Positions 1 through 11,162 of a DNA stretch of 64,000 nucleotides are shown piece by piece; position 1 is the stretch's first letter; every line of letters begins with the position of its first letter. The stretch covers positions 1,277,111-1,341,110 of the forward strand of contig NW_027192192.1 of NCBI RefSeq assembly GCF_041956535.1. Direction: 5' to 3'. Made by a program: the position numbers and the translations under genes. The notes under the pieces were generated by a model that saw only the letters and a program-made list of their open reading frames with translations, was not told the origin of the DNA and ran no database searches. This DNA comes from Calcarisporiella thermophila CBS 279.70. Lineage: Eukaryota > Calcarisporiellomycota.

Positions 1-291
1 GTAGAGGGGATTGTCTTTTCTGTAAACTTACTCCTCCGCGGCTGCTGTATCGGGGAGAGCGCTTTCTCCTGAAAGAGCGCATTGGGGTGAATATCTTCAG
101 GGCCGTTCAACAGGCCAATGTGTGACATACGCGGAGAAAGGCAGGGTGGCGACCTTGAATTCTGAATTCCATTATCGCTGGGGACGGATGTCAAGGGTGG
201 TGATTTCAGCACATTTTGGAATAGATCTTGTATTCATTTAAAATAGAGTGTGTGTTAGGGGCAAATGGACACGAAAAAGAAGGACTGTCAA

Positions 292-968
292 CTATCCATA
301 GCTACCACTGAGGTTGTCGGCAGACAGAGTGATGCTGTTCGAAGGATGAGACCCATTCCATCCTTTCCGCCACTGCCCGGGACTTACCGGAGGCGTCGAA
401 GCATTCTCTGATGAAAGCTGCGCACCCTTGGACTTGTTGGGGGAGACGGGGAGGAGCGAGGAGCGAGCTGCACCACTATTCTTGTCAGAAGAGGCCGATG
501 ATGGGTTCATGCCCGTGGAATGGAGCTTGTAAAACACCCGCACTAAGGACTGAAACTTGTTCAGGGGATGGCTAGTCATTTCCTCACAAGATGTGAGAGC
601 TGTGTCGAGGAATAACAGAGGAGAGATGGGAAAGCGCTGAGGGGATGTTCTTCTTCGTGGTGGCGGCAATGACGGGAGGGATAATTAAATACAGGAGAAA
701 GAGGGATGAGCGCACACGTTTTCCTTACGGTTTCATAAGATAAGTACAAAAAAGGGAAATGGAAAGAATGCATTCCACAGTTGCGGGTGGCCAATGCGAA
801 TTTGGAGAGCAGGATGAAAATTTCTTGACACGTATCACGAATGGCAGCAGCTGAGCCGATTTCCTCGCGTCGTCTGGCAGCAGTACTGACATCTTCTGCC
901 GGCAGCTCCTCTCCTCGGTGCACCGCTGGTTGAACGAGCCCTGCCTGCACATCGCCTTGCCTGCACAT
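292..968 (-). CDS. unresolved hypothetical gene, exon structure uncertain
   Basis: I do not recognise this gene. Two stretches look protein-like. One lies near 790-980 and reads as a charged helical segment containing 'ARRREEIGSAAAIRD'. The other, about 292-600, contains 'EMTSHPLNKFQSLVRVFYKL' followed by a Ser/Pro-rich tail ending in a stop at 292. They are in different frames, so an intron between them is likely; a GTAAGG donor at about 728 and an acceptor near 590 would join them, but I could not prove this. An acceptor-like TAG near 1002 suggests another exon further upstream. A 16-bp tandem duplication lies inside the upstream part. It could instead be a decayed gene. Confidence 0.3.
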
Positions 969-975
969 CGCCTTG
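944..975. repeat. 16-bp perfect tandem duplication
   Basis: The unit cctgcacatcgccttg occurs twice back to back (944-959 and 960-975). Sixteen is not a multiple of three, so the second copy shifts any reading frame that crosses it. Confidence 0.9.
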
Positions 976-1304
976 TCTATAACCTGAGCGGCTCCCTGGA
1001 GCTATTGTGCTACTTCTTTGGCTAGTAACCTAATCTTCCTTGCTAGAATATCATTAGACCTCGTTTGAGGTGCCTATTCAGGAAAATAGAGGAGTTTGCA
1101 TAACTTCTCTTCCGAGAGGTTTGGGACACAGCGACGAGGCCCAGCAAAGGGATCTATAGAGCACCCACTACCGGCTCAATTCTCTCTTCTGCACCAATCA
1201 AATGCAAGTTTGCATCTTTCAGAAGAGTTTCCTACCCATTTCTCCTCTATCCAAGGGAACCCAATCATACACGGGTGCGGATCCGAACAAAATTCGGGCC
1301 TCAG

Positions 1305-3190
1305 ATGCCCGTGGTGGCAACGAAGTTTCAGTCTTTTAATAGGGGCCATTCTTCAAATTCCAATGGAAACATCTCGCCATTCCAGCATCGTATCGCTAGA
1401 ATGTATACCGAAAGAATACCCCCATTAACCAAAGGTTATGCCGTAATACAGCGATCCAAATGTAAACCTGTGAAAATATACTACGAATTATATGGGAAGG
1501 GACCCCGCTGTATAATGATGATTATGGGTAATGTGTACATACTCTAGTTGATAGAATCTTTACTCTATGCTCGCTTTTAACACCTCGGCCCATTTCTTTT
1601 TTAATAGGGTTTGGTCTCCCTTGTCTCGCATGGTACAAATTGGTGAGCATTTAAATCGGTATAGCTTTGTCCTTACCTCACTAATCGTTAATGCATCATT
1701 TAGATCCACTATCTGATGTCCAGCTCCAATGAATTCTCCATTCTTGTGTTCGACCATTGTGGTGTTGGCATGTCAGGTGGGGCGTTGCTTCTAGTTCTAT
1801 GTAAAACTCGGATCCTCATTTATTCTATTAGAGGCGCCAAAGAAACTTCGCTACACGACGAAATCCATGGCAAAAGATGCGCTCGGATTACTCGAGTATG
1901 TCGGTTGGACAAAAAGCGTTCATTTGCTTGGGTGCTCGCTCGGTGGAATGGTGTGCCAGTTTATGGCCGCTTATCGGCCTAGCAATTTCTTGTCCCTTAC
2001 CATTGTCAGTGCCGCGGGAAAAACGAGGTTACCCGTAAGTTTTCCATAGATATGAACATGGCTACTATAGAAATGGGCTTCTCAAACTCTTATTGTTCCC
2101 ATAGCTGAGCGTGGTCATCAGAGGATCCCTTGTGGCGACTTGTAACAGGAGTGAATTGCGAGCCAGCCGAGTGGTGCGACTACTTTTCCCAAAGAGGGAT
2201 CTCCGGCGGCCTTCTCGGCATTCTCAGTACGCGACCAAAGTAGGAAGAAAATTTTGCTGGTGGATACAAATGCCCTCTACTCATCCTTTGTTTATCTACT
2301 GTCCTTACCCCTCTCAGCGTGAAGAGTATCAGAATTTATTTCAAGATGTTTATGAGCTTTCGGGCCCTCACTCCTTAAGAGGCCACATCACTCATCTAGC
2401 TGCCATTCTGTTGCATCGTTTCCCGCACAAGTACGCCAAGCGAATCCGGCGCTCCAGGATTCCCGTTATGGTGATGACTGGAACGCGGGACAGCGTGGTG
2501 TCTGTCAAACGCGTCGACATGCTCAGCCGCCGACTACGTGCGAGGCTGGAGGTGTTCGAGGGGGGAGGCCATTCACTTCATCTGCAATTCACGAGCCTAT
2601 ACGCAAGCTTATTAAAGCAGAATATTGCGCGAGGAGAGGAGAGACTGCCGGCGAGATCGGAAGAAGAGTCTGATCTGATGTTGCCCAAGGGGAGCAGAGA
2701 GAAGGCGGAGCCACTTCAATCGGTGTCTACGATCCTGCCGCCATCAGGCTCGTCCGAAACGGCTATTGAATTGGGGAAATCTGAGAGCGATATTCTCATT
2801 GTTTCAGATGAGGAGTCGGAAAAGGAGAAGGAAGAGGAATGGGAAGAGGAGAAGGAAGAGGAATGGGAAGAGGAGAAGGAGGTGGAGGAGGAGGGGACAG
2901 GGTTAGGGCGAGACCCCGTGTATTCTATCCATGGAGAAGAGCACCTCCTTTCTGGTCATATTGGTGACACTGAGAGTACGGGAAGAGATTCCGCACTTGA
3001 CCTTAATGAAGAAATCGACGAGATGGATAGCAAATTTTTCGGCATGTTGAACGTACCCCCCGCTACAGCAGTACAGGCTCGCCGTGGCACATATGCATTC
3101 GAATCGTACGACGAGGTCCTGGCCAATTTCACTCTGATGAACATGATAAAAAATGAGGCCAATGTCAAGCGGCGCACGCGGTATATTTAG
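1305..3190 (+). CDS. alpha/beta-hydrolase fold protein with acidic C-terminal tail
   Basis: Probable serine hydrolase; the substrate cannot be told from sequence. Inferred exons are 1305-1527, 1608-1642, 1704-1776, 1832-2034 and 2105-3190, all joining in frame; a further 78-nt in-frame intron at 2240-2317 is possible. The second exon is only 35 nt and restores the strand around 'MGFGLPCLAWYKL'. The fold is shown by 'FDHCGVGMS', the nucleophile elbow G-C-S-L-G-G (Ser near residue 146), the acid residue in 'TGTRDSVVS' and the catalytic His in 'EGGGHSLHL'. After the hydrolase domain comes a long tail rich in Glu/Ser with 'SDILIVSDEESE', then an acidic repeat. I chose the ATG at 1305; the frame is open upstream to 1275 without another ATG. 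The tail is not part of the usual family length. Confidence 0.8.
2810..2890 (+). repeat. 24-bp coding minisatellite (EKEEEWEE)
   Basis: A purine-only unit of about 24 bp (gagaaggaagaggaatggga plus gag) is repeated at least twice within the last exon of the hydrolase gene. It encodes repeats of E-K-E-E-E-W-E-E. Confidence 0.75.
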
Positions 3191-3860
3191 CCAGAGTGGA
3201 GACAAGAGTGTCTTCATCACGACGAGACGAAATAGCGCCATCTTTTCAGTTCCTGAAAAAATTCAAGTTTGTATATTAAGCAATCGGCATTGTTTTTTTA
3301 TTTGAAGTTTGCTGTTAGCATGATAACTTACGACCCAAGGTCTATACACCATTCCATATATATATAATGTCAATTTATTTGCATTGATAAGCATTGCGTC
3401 CATGATTCTCCCCCACAAAGAGTTGGATGGATTTTCTACATGAATATTCGCCTTTTATATGGCATGCGTAAGCCAAGGTAACTTTGGGATTATCAGTGAG
3501 ATATAAAAAAAGTTGCTTTAGCATATTACGAGAAAGCTGCAGCAAAAAAAAAGGGGAGGAAGGGGAGGAGGAGAGAGATAAGGGGTAGGACGGAAAGGAA
3601 TAAAGATATAGAGAATATAGCTAAGAGGGGAGGTCGGGGAGGGTAATAGAGAAATTTATCCCGAACAAAGATATATATTAATACAAGTTGGCAAGAACTA
3701 CATCAGAGATCCGTATGGTGCTGCAAATAAGTGTAAAATAAGGGCTGGAAATAAGGGGAGCAGATAATACAGAGCCGCACCATAGCGAGAAAATGGAGGT
3801 AAGGCAAGAAATAAGCAAGAAAAATTCCCATTGAAGAACCCGGCTGCGCGCCATGGCGCC
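3191..3860. other. convergent intergenic region
   Basis: Space between the 3' ends of the hydrolase gene and the polyglycine gene. It is AT-rich up to about 3,540, then strongly purine-rich on the plus strand (3,540-3,640). I see no gene in it. Confidence 0.6.
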
Positions 3861-5414
3861 TCACAACGGATACCACTCGGAATATCGCTCCACGGCACCC
3901 ACACTTCGCGCTCGCCGTCTAGACTGTAGGATGTCTACCGGAGAAGTTAGCCCCAAATATCTACCACTGCTGCTCTCCTCTTCAAAGTCCTCGGTGGCGC
4001 CGTTGTCCCCCTCCTCCACGCTCATTCCATCCTCTTCCCCCCTCCCCTCCTCATCCGACACTTGCCTCTCCTTCTCATCCAACAGGGCGAGCTCCCTCAG
4101 CACCTCCAGTATCAAACTTAGAGTCAGCGGGCTGGTGTTGGGAGGGACCAGGCTTGTGTACTGCTGAAGTGGGTCGGTTGGAAAGATACCGGTGGACACC
4201 GAGGAACGCCGTGATGATCTCCGTGGAGGTGTTGGAGGAGTGTAGTGGTTGCGGCGGCTAAGAGCACCGCCGCCATGCACAGCTCTAGACCGGGGGGCTG
4301 GACTCAGGCTCGTTACACCTAGGCCATCTCCTTCGCCTCTTCCTCCCACCCCCCATCTCCCCCACTCTCTTCCTCCTCCTCCTCCTCCTCCTCCTCCTCC
4401 TCCTCCTCCGCCGCCCCCACCTATCCGCCTCCTCGTCAGGATATCATATGTGTCCTCGGCCTCCGCGTCCTCATCGTCATTCTCCGTCTCCCATCCTGCC
4501 ATCGTCTCCATATTCAGGTCCATCAATCTTCTTATCGTTTTTTTCACCGCGCGCACCCGATCTTGCCGCGGTCCACGGAAGGCCCACAAGCGGGTGCGGA
4601 ACCTCTCGACCTCGGACTTGGAGAGGAGCTCGCGTTGGCACTGCCACTTAGCCCGAATGACATGGCATCGACAGGGAAGCCTGGGAAGCATAGAAAAGGC
4701 ATTCTGGCGAGAAGCAGCCTGACCGGAGCTTTCACTTAGGGGGGTCAGAGGCTCAGGTTGCCGAAGGAGGGAGCGGAGGGATGGGGTAGGAGCAGAGCTC
4801 GACGAGAGGGGTTGGATGGGGGAAGCTTCGGGCGTGGAAAGAGGGGGGGCGGTGTCGAGCATGGGGGATGAGGAGGGCGATCTTTCCGACTTCAGACACA
4901 GGAGAAACGAGTCGGGGGAAGCCGGTATCTCGTGGAGAGGCAAGGAAAAGATGTCGGTGATATGCTGTAGCTCGTAGAGTCCGCACTCAAACTGCGCCAA
5001 TGCCTCGTCGTCATAGTAAGGCCACCAGCTTCTCTCCTTGCCAGCCGTACTTGTTTCTTCTCTCTCTTCAGCTTCATCCTCCCGCTTGTTCGGGAGATGC
5101 AAATAGGCAGTTGCCGGGTGAACCACCGGTTCGATTAGCAGATATTTCCTCCCACGATTCACAAAGGCCACCCCGTCCGTGGTGAACTGCACACGCACCG
5201 ATCGATAGTACACCCCTGGCTGCCACTGGATCGCGTACTCCATGAAGCCGCGTTCCAAATGCCAAGTGGAGAGGGGGGGAGAGGAGGTAATGCGCGGCGT
5301 AGGAAGGAATTCACGCAGGCAGCAGAGACGGACCTTGTAGATGATGGGGGAGGGTAGGTTGTCTGCGGGGGTGAGTGAGAGTCTCGGGGGCGCAATGGGG
5401 GCGTTGGGGGGCAT
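3861..5414 (-). CDS. uncharacterised 517-residue protein with polyglycine tract
   Basis: A single uninterrupted frame of 517 codons. I do not recognise the family. The first ~150 residues look folded ('FMEYAIQWQPGVYYRSVRV', 'RGRKYLLIEPVVHPATAYL') and are followed by an aromatic/acidic stretch. The middle is Ser/Pro-rich and leads into a basic helical segment near residues 240-300 with 'CHVIRAKWQCQRELLSKSEV' and 'RVRAVKKTIRRLMDLNMETM'. A tract of 17 glycines near residue 330 is encoded by a trinucleotide repeat. The C-terminus is low-complexity and acidic, with one more helical segment ('LTLSLILEVLRELALLDEKE'). No signal peptide or membrane segment is evident. The length of the frame and its domain-like N-terminus support it being real. 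It is divergent from the C2H2 gene 1.8 kb away. Confidence 0.65.
   Translation of the reverse strand: MPPNAPIAPPRLSLTPADNLPSPIIYKVRLCCLREFLPTPRITSSPPLSTWHLERGFMEYAIQWQPGVYYRSVRVQFTTDGVAFVNRGRKYLLIEPVVHPATAYLHLPNKREDEAEEREETSTAGKERSWWPYYDDEALAQFECGLYELQHITDIFSLPLHEIPASPDSFLLCLKSERSPSSSPMLDTAPPLSTPEASPIQPLSSSSAPTPSLRSLLRQPEPLTPLSESSGQAASRQNAFSMLPRLPCRCHVIRAKWQCQRELLSKSEVERFRTRLWAFRGPRQDRVRAVKKTIRRLMDLNMETMAGWETENDDEDAEAEDTYDILTRRRIGGGGGGGGGGGGGGGGGREWGRWGVGGRGEGDGLGVTSLSPAPRSRAVHGGGALSRRNHYTPPTPPRRSSRRSSVSTGIFPTDPLQQYTSLVPPNTSPLTLSLILEVLRELALLDEKERQVSDEEGRGEEDGMSVEEGDNGATEDFEEESSSGRYLGLTSPVDILQSRRRARSVGAVERYSEWYPL
4371..4421. repeat. trinucleotide repeat encoding 17 glycines
   Basis: Thirteen consecutive tcc units on the plus strand followed by gcc gcc ccc acc. 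On the minus strand they read GGA/GGC/GGG/GGT and give 17 Gly in the polyglycine protein. Confidence 0.9.
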
Positions 5415-7182
5415 CTGAGGCTGATCAGGGGCGGTGAAAAGGGGGGGGGAGTGGAAGGGAGGAGGGGAAGAAGAGAATTGGGTGAATCAGAGAGAAGAGA
5501 ATACGGCCGGGGTTCTGTAGAGCATCAATGGGGAGAGCTCTAGCAGGAAACGGCTGAAGAGATGGTGTTGAATTGGGACAGAATCCTTTGCCCAAAAGTA
5601 AAGAGAAATATAATAGGAGTGTTAAGGAGGGGCATGTGGTCTTGGATCTAATATAAGACAAAATTGAGCCTCAGGATCACTTGTGGCAAAAGATTCATTT
5701 GTGAGAGTTTGCTAGAGATGAAATGTAAACTCTAATAGGGTTATCCCCTCGGCATCTTTTTTATTTTCCTGTTACGCTGTTTTTATTTCCTCAGTCTCCA
5801 TCTATAAATAAAGAGGGCTAAGGCGGAAGGCCTGGATAGATTGATAGAAGGTGCCAGTTATCAAAGACAGAGGCTCTTTCCATAATCACTTGACATACTG
5901 AGCGGGCATAGCAAGCCATCCTGAGAGCCCAGGCGATTTCGAAATGATCTATAGATCTATTTGCATCGAAGGGGAAAATAAAAAAAGAAATCTGATCATC
6001 TTTGCTACCTCAATACAGATGGAGTTAGCTAAGCTGGACTGTTCCTAGTTCAGAATGAAAATATAAAGCCCTGCGGAGGAACCTTATATGCCTTCGCTTT
6101 TTTTTAATTCCTCCCAATGCCCATATACTCCGAGTCTAAAAACAATGGAGCGCTGTCCATACGAAAACCCGGCCAGAGAATAAAAATCGGGCTTGGGTGC
6201 AGAAGCTCCGCGGTGGCCATTGAATGGCTCAAACCTCGCTTATCTTCTCCTTGAATCATGCCTACAGGGATTTCCATGCCATGTGAATTCCTCCAATAGA
6301 AACGGGCGTGTTTGAGAGCACAAATATAGGAAATTCAACCATTTCCGTGCTAGAGTGTGGTAAGCGTGGATGCTTTTTGGTGTTTTTAGAAGGTGACTTG
6401 ACTCCTGGAGAAACTGCCCGGGCCCATATGATAAAGCTCATCAAGCTTGCTGCGGGCTGATATGAAAATGACGCGAGCAAGCCGTGGGTCGTATGGATGC
6501 CAGCCCAAGGTTGCCAATCAGTGCCCCGTTTTCTTACGGCTCACAAGGCGACCCCGCCCCCTCCGCGTGCAGCAGGGGCCTAGGAGAAAGACGCGTGGAG
6601 GAGCGTACGGCATCCAGGATAGCGTTAAATAGGACTGGAGCAAATGCGATGACATATCCGCATTCCCAAATGGCTTAGTGTCGTTTGAGGTCTTGTAGAC
6701 AGGAACGCCCAGGGATGGAAGTGGGGGGGACTAAAAAGGGGAGATGAAAGAGCCTCCCAGTCTTTAATAGTCTCAGCCTCCTCCGGACACCCAGGAGCAG
6801 GGGCCTGCAAGTCGACAGGAACGCTGTCGCTTAACCAAGTCACGGTGGACCTGCCCGCCTTTCTCCCTCGCCAGCGGCATGCCTAGTCTCGGGGAAGCAA
6901 GACCACGGTGTCTACCGAATGCATAATATTAAATTGTGACTTTTTTGTATGCGAAAATGGCCAAATGGTCGCGTAGGTTTCTCCGTCGCCCGTTCCAAGC
7001 AAGTTCCTTTTCCAACTGCGGACGGAGAATAGGCATAGGCGAGTCGGCATTCTTCGGATTCACAAACTCGGTAACCAAATACATGGTTCTATATACACCG
7101 AGACATCTGGATCCATGAAGCAGAATGTCTTTTTATAAATATATCGCCTGGTCCGACGGGACCTCACAGACATTTCGATGAA
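5415..7182. other. 1.8 kb divergent intergenic region
   Basis: Lies between the 5' ends of the polyglycine gene and the C2H2 gene. It has mixed composition with a G-run-rich part near 5,430-5,460 and a pyrimidine/AT-rich part near 5,740-5,780. No frame longer than about 78 codons looks protein-like. It probably holds both promoters and possibly long leaders. Confidence 0.5.
7134..7141 (+). promoter_or_regulatory. TATA-box candidate for C2H2 factor gene
   Basis: TATAAATA 42 bp upstream of the chosen ATG at 7183. This spacing would imply a very short leader if it is the functional TATA element. Confidence 0.4.
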
Positions 7183-8341
7183 ATGTGTGGTTTCGAAACC
7201 TCCTCTTACTCCCCCATGGATATCAACTCTATGCTCCACGGATCCCTCCCCTCCCCGCCTCTGCCCCTCCCCACCAAGCTGCCCAAGATCACCACGGATC
7301 CCCCCGCCGACATCTTCGCCGTCAAAAAGGGAAGGAGGGGCAATGAGGCACGCTCCCCGAGGACATTCCAGTGCACCGGCTACGGGGACTGTAACATGGT
7401 GTTTAGCCGCAGCGAACACTTGGCCCGCCACATAAGGTAGGGGGTTGTTGATGCGTCTCTGAACTGGGGGGCTGGTTTCATTCACCGCGAAGGCTAATTT
7501 TCTCGGCATCGTCATGCTTGCGACAGGAAACACACCGGGGAGAGACCTTTCCGCTGCATCATACCCAGCTGCAACAGAATGTTTTCACGCTTCGACAACA
7601 TGGTGCAGCACACCGCTATTCATCACCCCGACCGCAAACCCGTCTTGCCTAATGCGTGAGTGTCTTGGAGCTTGCCCATTATTCGTCTGCTATGGCGAAT
7701 CCTAACTCTTCCTTCCAAAATCAAGCGCCCCCATAGGTTCCACCGCGAGGCGCAGACGGAGATATCCGGTTAACGAGGAAATATCCGGTTTGCCACCCTC
7801 CCGAGACCAGGCCACTCCGGCCCTGGGTCGCTTCTCCCGCTACTCTCTGCCCGACGCGAAAATAGGCCGGCCACAGGTCGAGAGCTCCCAGAAAAAGAGG
7901 CGGCGCACCGTGACGGAGCCACTGCAGCCGAACAATCCAGCCTCAGGCCTCCATTTGAACCTCCCTCCTCCCCTAATGCCCTCGCAGACCTCCTCTCCGC
8001 CTCTTCCTTGCCTCGTGTCGCCGACCACAGCTACGTTTCAAACCTGGCTCAAAAACCCGGCCGCTCTCCTCCCCCTGCCCCACTCGCCCCAGCATCTGAG
8101 TCCGCCCACTTCGCGGCCCTCCACCTCTCGCCGCCTCTCCATCCAGGAGATCTGCAACATCGATGAGTCCGCACCCGCGGTGGAAAAACAAACCTACCCC
8201 CTCGCCGAAACGGCAATCGACCCCTTCCACAGAGACTCGCACTCGAGCGACACTAGTAAGAGCGACAGCGGCGTCAGCGTTGGGGTATCGGGATACGAAT
8301 TCTGGAGAAAAGGCTACTTTGACCCCAGATTCAGCTTTTAG
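7183..8341 (+). CDS. C2H2 zinc-finger transcription factor (two fingers)
   Basis: Predicted nuclear DNA-binding regulator. Exons 7183-7436, 7527-7655 and 7726-8341 join in frame. The finger pair is split by the first intron: finger 1 is '[20 protein letters not shown]' plus RH-I-R, then the linker K-HTGERPF, then finger 2 '[19 protein letters not shown]'. Finger 1 has an enlarged C-x5-C spacing and finger 2 C-x4-C. The '[17 protein letters not shown]' and '[10 protein letters not shown]' signature is that of fungal stress/carbon regulators near RGM1/USV1/ADR1, but I cannot assign an orthologue. After the fingers come a basic stretch 'ARRRRYPV', a Pro/Ser-rich region with a possible nuclear signal 'KKRRRTV', and a conserved-looking '[12 protein letters not shown]'. 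A TATA-like element lies just upstream. Confidence 0.85.
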
Positions 8342-9418
8342 GAGAAGTTGAAAAAAAAAAACCATCGAGTGCATGACTTAGAACCCATTTGGGTATCCAT
8401 CGCTCACCATCCTTCATCTTCACCCGCATGTACTGTCTGTCTACATAGGAGCGTATCCTTTGGTCACGCTACCATTCCCGTAGATAACCAATGTTTGCTT
8501 TATCTTTGTACTCTTGGTTTAATTGTCCTCGGAATGGCACCCAATTAGTGGTTCTCTTTCTCTGTTTCCGTCTCCTTTATTATGACTTCCATTGCTTTTG
8601 CATTGCTTGAAAACTTTCCTCCAATATGAGGATGTATACCTGCCACGCTGCAGCTTTCTTCTCCAATTTCAATCTTTCATATCCGCGTATGTTTTTGAAG
8701 ACGACCCTCAAATACACACAAGCTGAGCTGATATAACTAGAGGAGAGAAAGTGCGAGTTTGAAATTGAGGATGCTTGGCAAACAACTGACGTGGGTCAAC
8801 TCTTTCCGCACAAGGTTCCTGGCGAGGTGCCACTGGAGAAGTCCATGCGGTGGCTACCGTTGGAGAGAGGCGGGCGCAGGCGGGGGAAGGACACATAAGA
8901 GGGCTGTTGTAGAGAAAAACCGGAATGGGAGCTCCAAGCCATGGTGGCATCGGCGGATATAAGATTAGGCCGGTGAATGCAAGGGGGAGTGATTAGGGAA
9001 ATGGGAGGATTTCGCCACAGTAATTCGATAAGGTCTCCGTGATCACTTCTTGGCAGTGCGCACTGCCTGCTGTCTGGAAATTGAAACTCCAGCCAACCAA
9101 ATTGTACATTTGGGCCCACGAGGCCTTGATTCACTTGGCGCCTAATGCCCCCCGCTGAACTTTGCCGGTGGTACTGGAATGCTAATTAATTTTGCATTTT
9201 CAAATATATAGTGATCGCTAAGTTTGCCGCGCTCTTCTTCCTCTGCTCAAGGGACTTTCTACGAGAAAGCGGCCAACAACCGTTTCCATACTTTTCCAAG
9301 AACGCCTTGTCTCGCAGCGATAGCCCACCCGGTATTGTATCCCACTCGACATTCCGAGCATCCCATTCCCCACTTGTCACCAATTCCATCGCCGAGATCA
9401 TTTCAATCCCACTGCCTC
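8342..9418. other. intergenic region upstream of PHO84 copy 1
   Basis: Contains the 3' flank of the C2H2 gene and the presumed promoter of the first phosphate transporter. No protein-like frame or RNA gene seen. Confidence 0.5.
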
Positions 9419-11162
9419 ATGGCAGATAGAACGGAGAAAACACACGCTGAGCCAACTGCCGAGCTCAACGGCCACCACCTTATTAGTTTAGACGAGCGCC
9501 GTCGAGCAGCTCTGGCGGAAATTGACAATGCAAAGTTTGGTTGGTGAGGGCTCCTTCCAGAGTGTTTTCTTTGCCACCCTTAACTGGGCGTCCTTGTTTG
9601 CTCATCCATTGTATCTCTTTTATTTTCTATATATCTCCTCTACCTACACAACCACCAGGTTCCATATTCGCGCCTGCATTGTAGCGGGCATTGGTTTCTT
9701 CACCGACTCATACGATCTCTTCGCGATCAACCTGGCCTCTCTCATTCTCGGGTGGACGTACTACTCGGAGAATGGCAACACGCTTCCCAACAACGTGGAC
9801 ACTGCCATCAAGGTGTCGGCCTCGGTCGGCACCATGGTGGGCCAGTTTCTTTTTGGGTATCTTGCCGACCGGGTGGGTCGCAAGCGGATGTACGGCATCG
9901 AGCTCATGATTATCATTGTCGCCACCATCGGCCAGACCCTGGCCGGGGACTCGCACTCGGTCACCTTCTGGGGCATCATCACCTTCTGGCGTGTGATCCT
10001 GGGAATTGGCATCGGGGGCGACTATCCGCTCTCGGCGGTGATTACGTCCGAGTTTGCCACCACCCAGCACCGTGGGGCCATGATGGCCGCGGTCTTTGCC
10101 ATGCAAGGATTTGGAATCCTAAGCGCCTCCATCATCTCCGTCATCATCCTTGCCGCCTACCAGAGCCAGATCAACCTAAATCCGCCCAACCAGGTTGCCC
10201 TCGATCAGTGCTGGCGTATCCTGATCGGAATCGGCGCCATCCCCGCTATCGTCGCGCTCTACTTCCGTCTGACGATCCCCGAGACCCCCCGCTACACCAT
10301 GGATATCGAGAACAAGATTTCCAAGGGGGCCAAGGACGCCAATGCTTTTCTCTCGCGGGGGGCCTCCGCGGGAGATTACGACGACGCCGACCTCCTTGAG
10401 GCCGCCGAGGTTCCAAAGGCGTCGTTCGCCGACTTCTGTCAATATTTCGGCAAGTGGCAAAACGGGAAAATTCTCTTGGGCACCGCCTCCACTTGGTTCC
10501 TGCTCGACATTGCATTCTACGGCTTGGGGCTTAACAACGGCTTCGTTCTGCAGGCCATCGGATTCTCTTCGAATGCCAACGCCTATGCCTCCCTCTTCTC
10601 CGCCTCGGTCGGCAACATCATCATCAATCTTCTGGGGACGGTGCCCGGCTACTGGGTGACAGTGTTCACCATTGAGCGCCTCGGTCGCAAGACCATCCAG
10701 ATCCTGGGTTTCGCGTTCCTCACCGTCATTTTCCTGATTCTGGGTGGTGCCTTCAATCAGATCAAGAACAGCAGCATCCCCGCATTCATCGTGCTATTTA
10801 CACTGGCCCAATTCTTCACCAACTTTGGGCCGAACTCCACCACCTTTATCGTTCCTGGAGAGGTGTTTCCGACCCGGTACCGCTCGACCGGCCATGGCAT
10901 TTCGGCAGCCTCGGGGAAGTTGGGTGCCATCGTCGCCCAAATCGGCTTCAGCCAGCTGAAAGACATTGGCGGGAAAAACGCGTTCATCGACAAATTGCTC
11001 ATTATTTTCGGGATCATTATGTTCCTTGGCCTCCTATTTACATTCCTCATCCCCGAGACGAAAGGCCGGACGCTCGAGGAGCTCTCGTTCGAGGAGCAGA
11101 GTGGATTTGTGCGCCGCTCCTCGCGTTCCCATCTCAAGCATCAAGAGAATCTGGATGCGTAG
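9419..11162 (+). CDS. PHO84: inorganic phosphate transporter, PHO84 type (copy 1)
   Basis: Plasma-membrane H+/phosphate symporter of the major facilitator superfamily. Exons 9419-9543 and 9659-11162 give 542 residues, the usual family length. The intron interrupts the codon after 'LDERRRAALAEIDNAKFG', the typical PHO84 N-terminal signature. Other family marks are 'GFFTDSYDLFAINLAS' in helix 1, 'FGYLADRVGRKRMYG' in loop 2-3, 'LGIGIGGDYPLSAVITSEFA' (the PHS-family GGDYPLSA motif), 'IPETPRYTMD', 'FTNFGPNSTTFIVPGEVFPT' and 'IPETKGRTLEE'. Twelve membrane segments can be traced with the cytosolic loop around residues 265-310. A paralogue follows 0.94 kb downstream on the same strand. Transcription is probably phosphate-regulated, by analogy with the family; I did not find a certain Pho4-type site. 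Confidence 0.95.
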
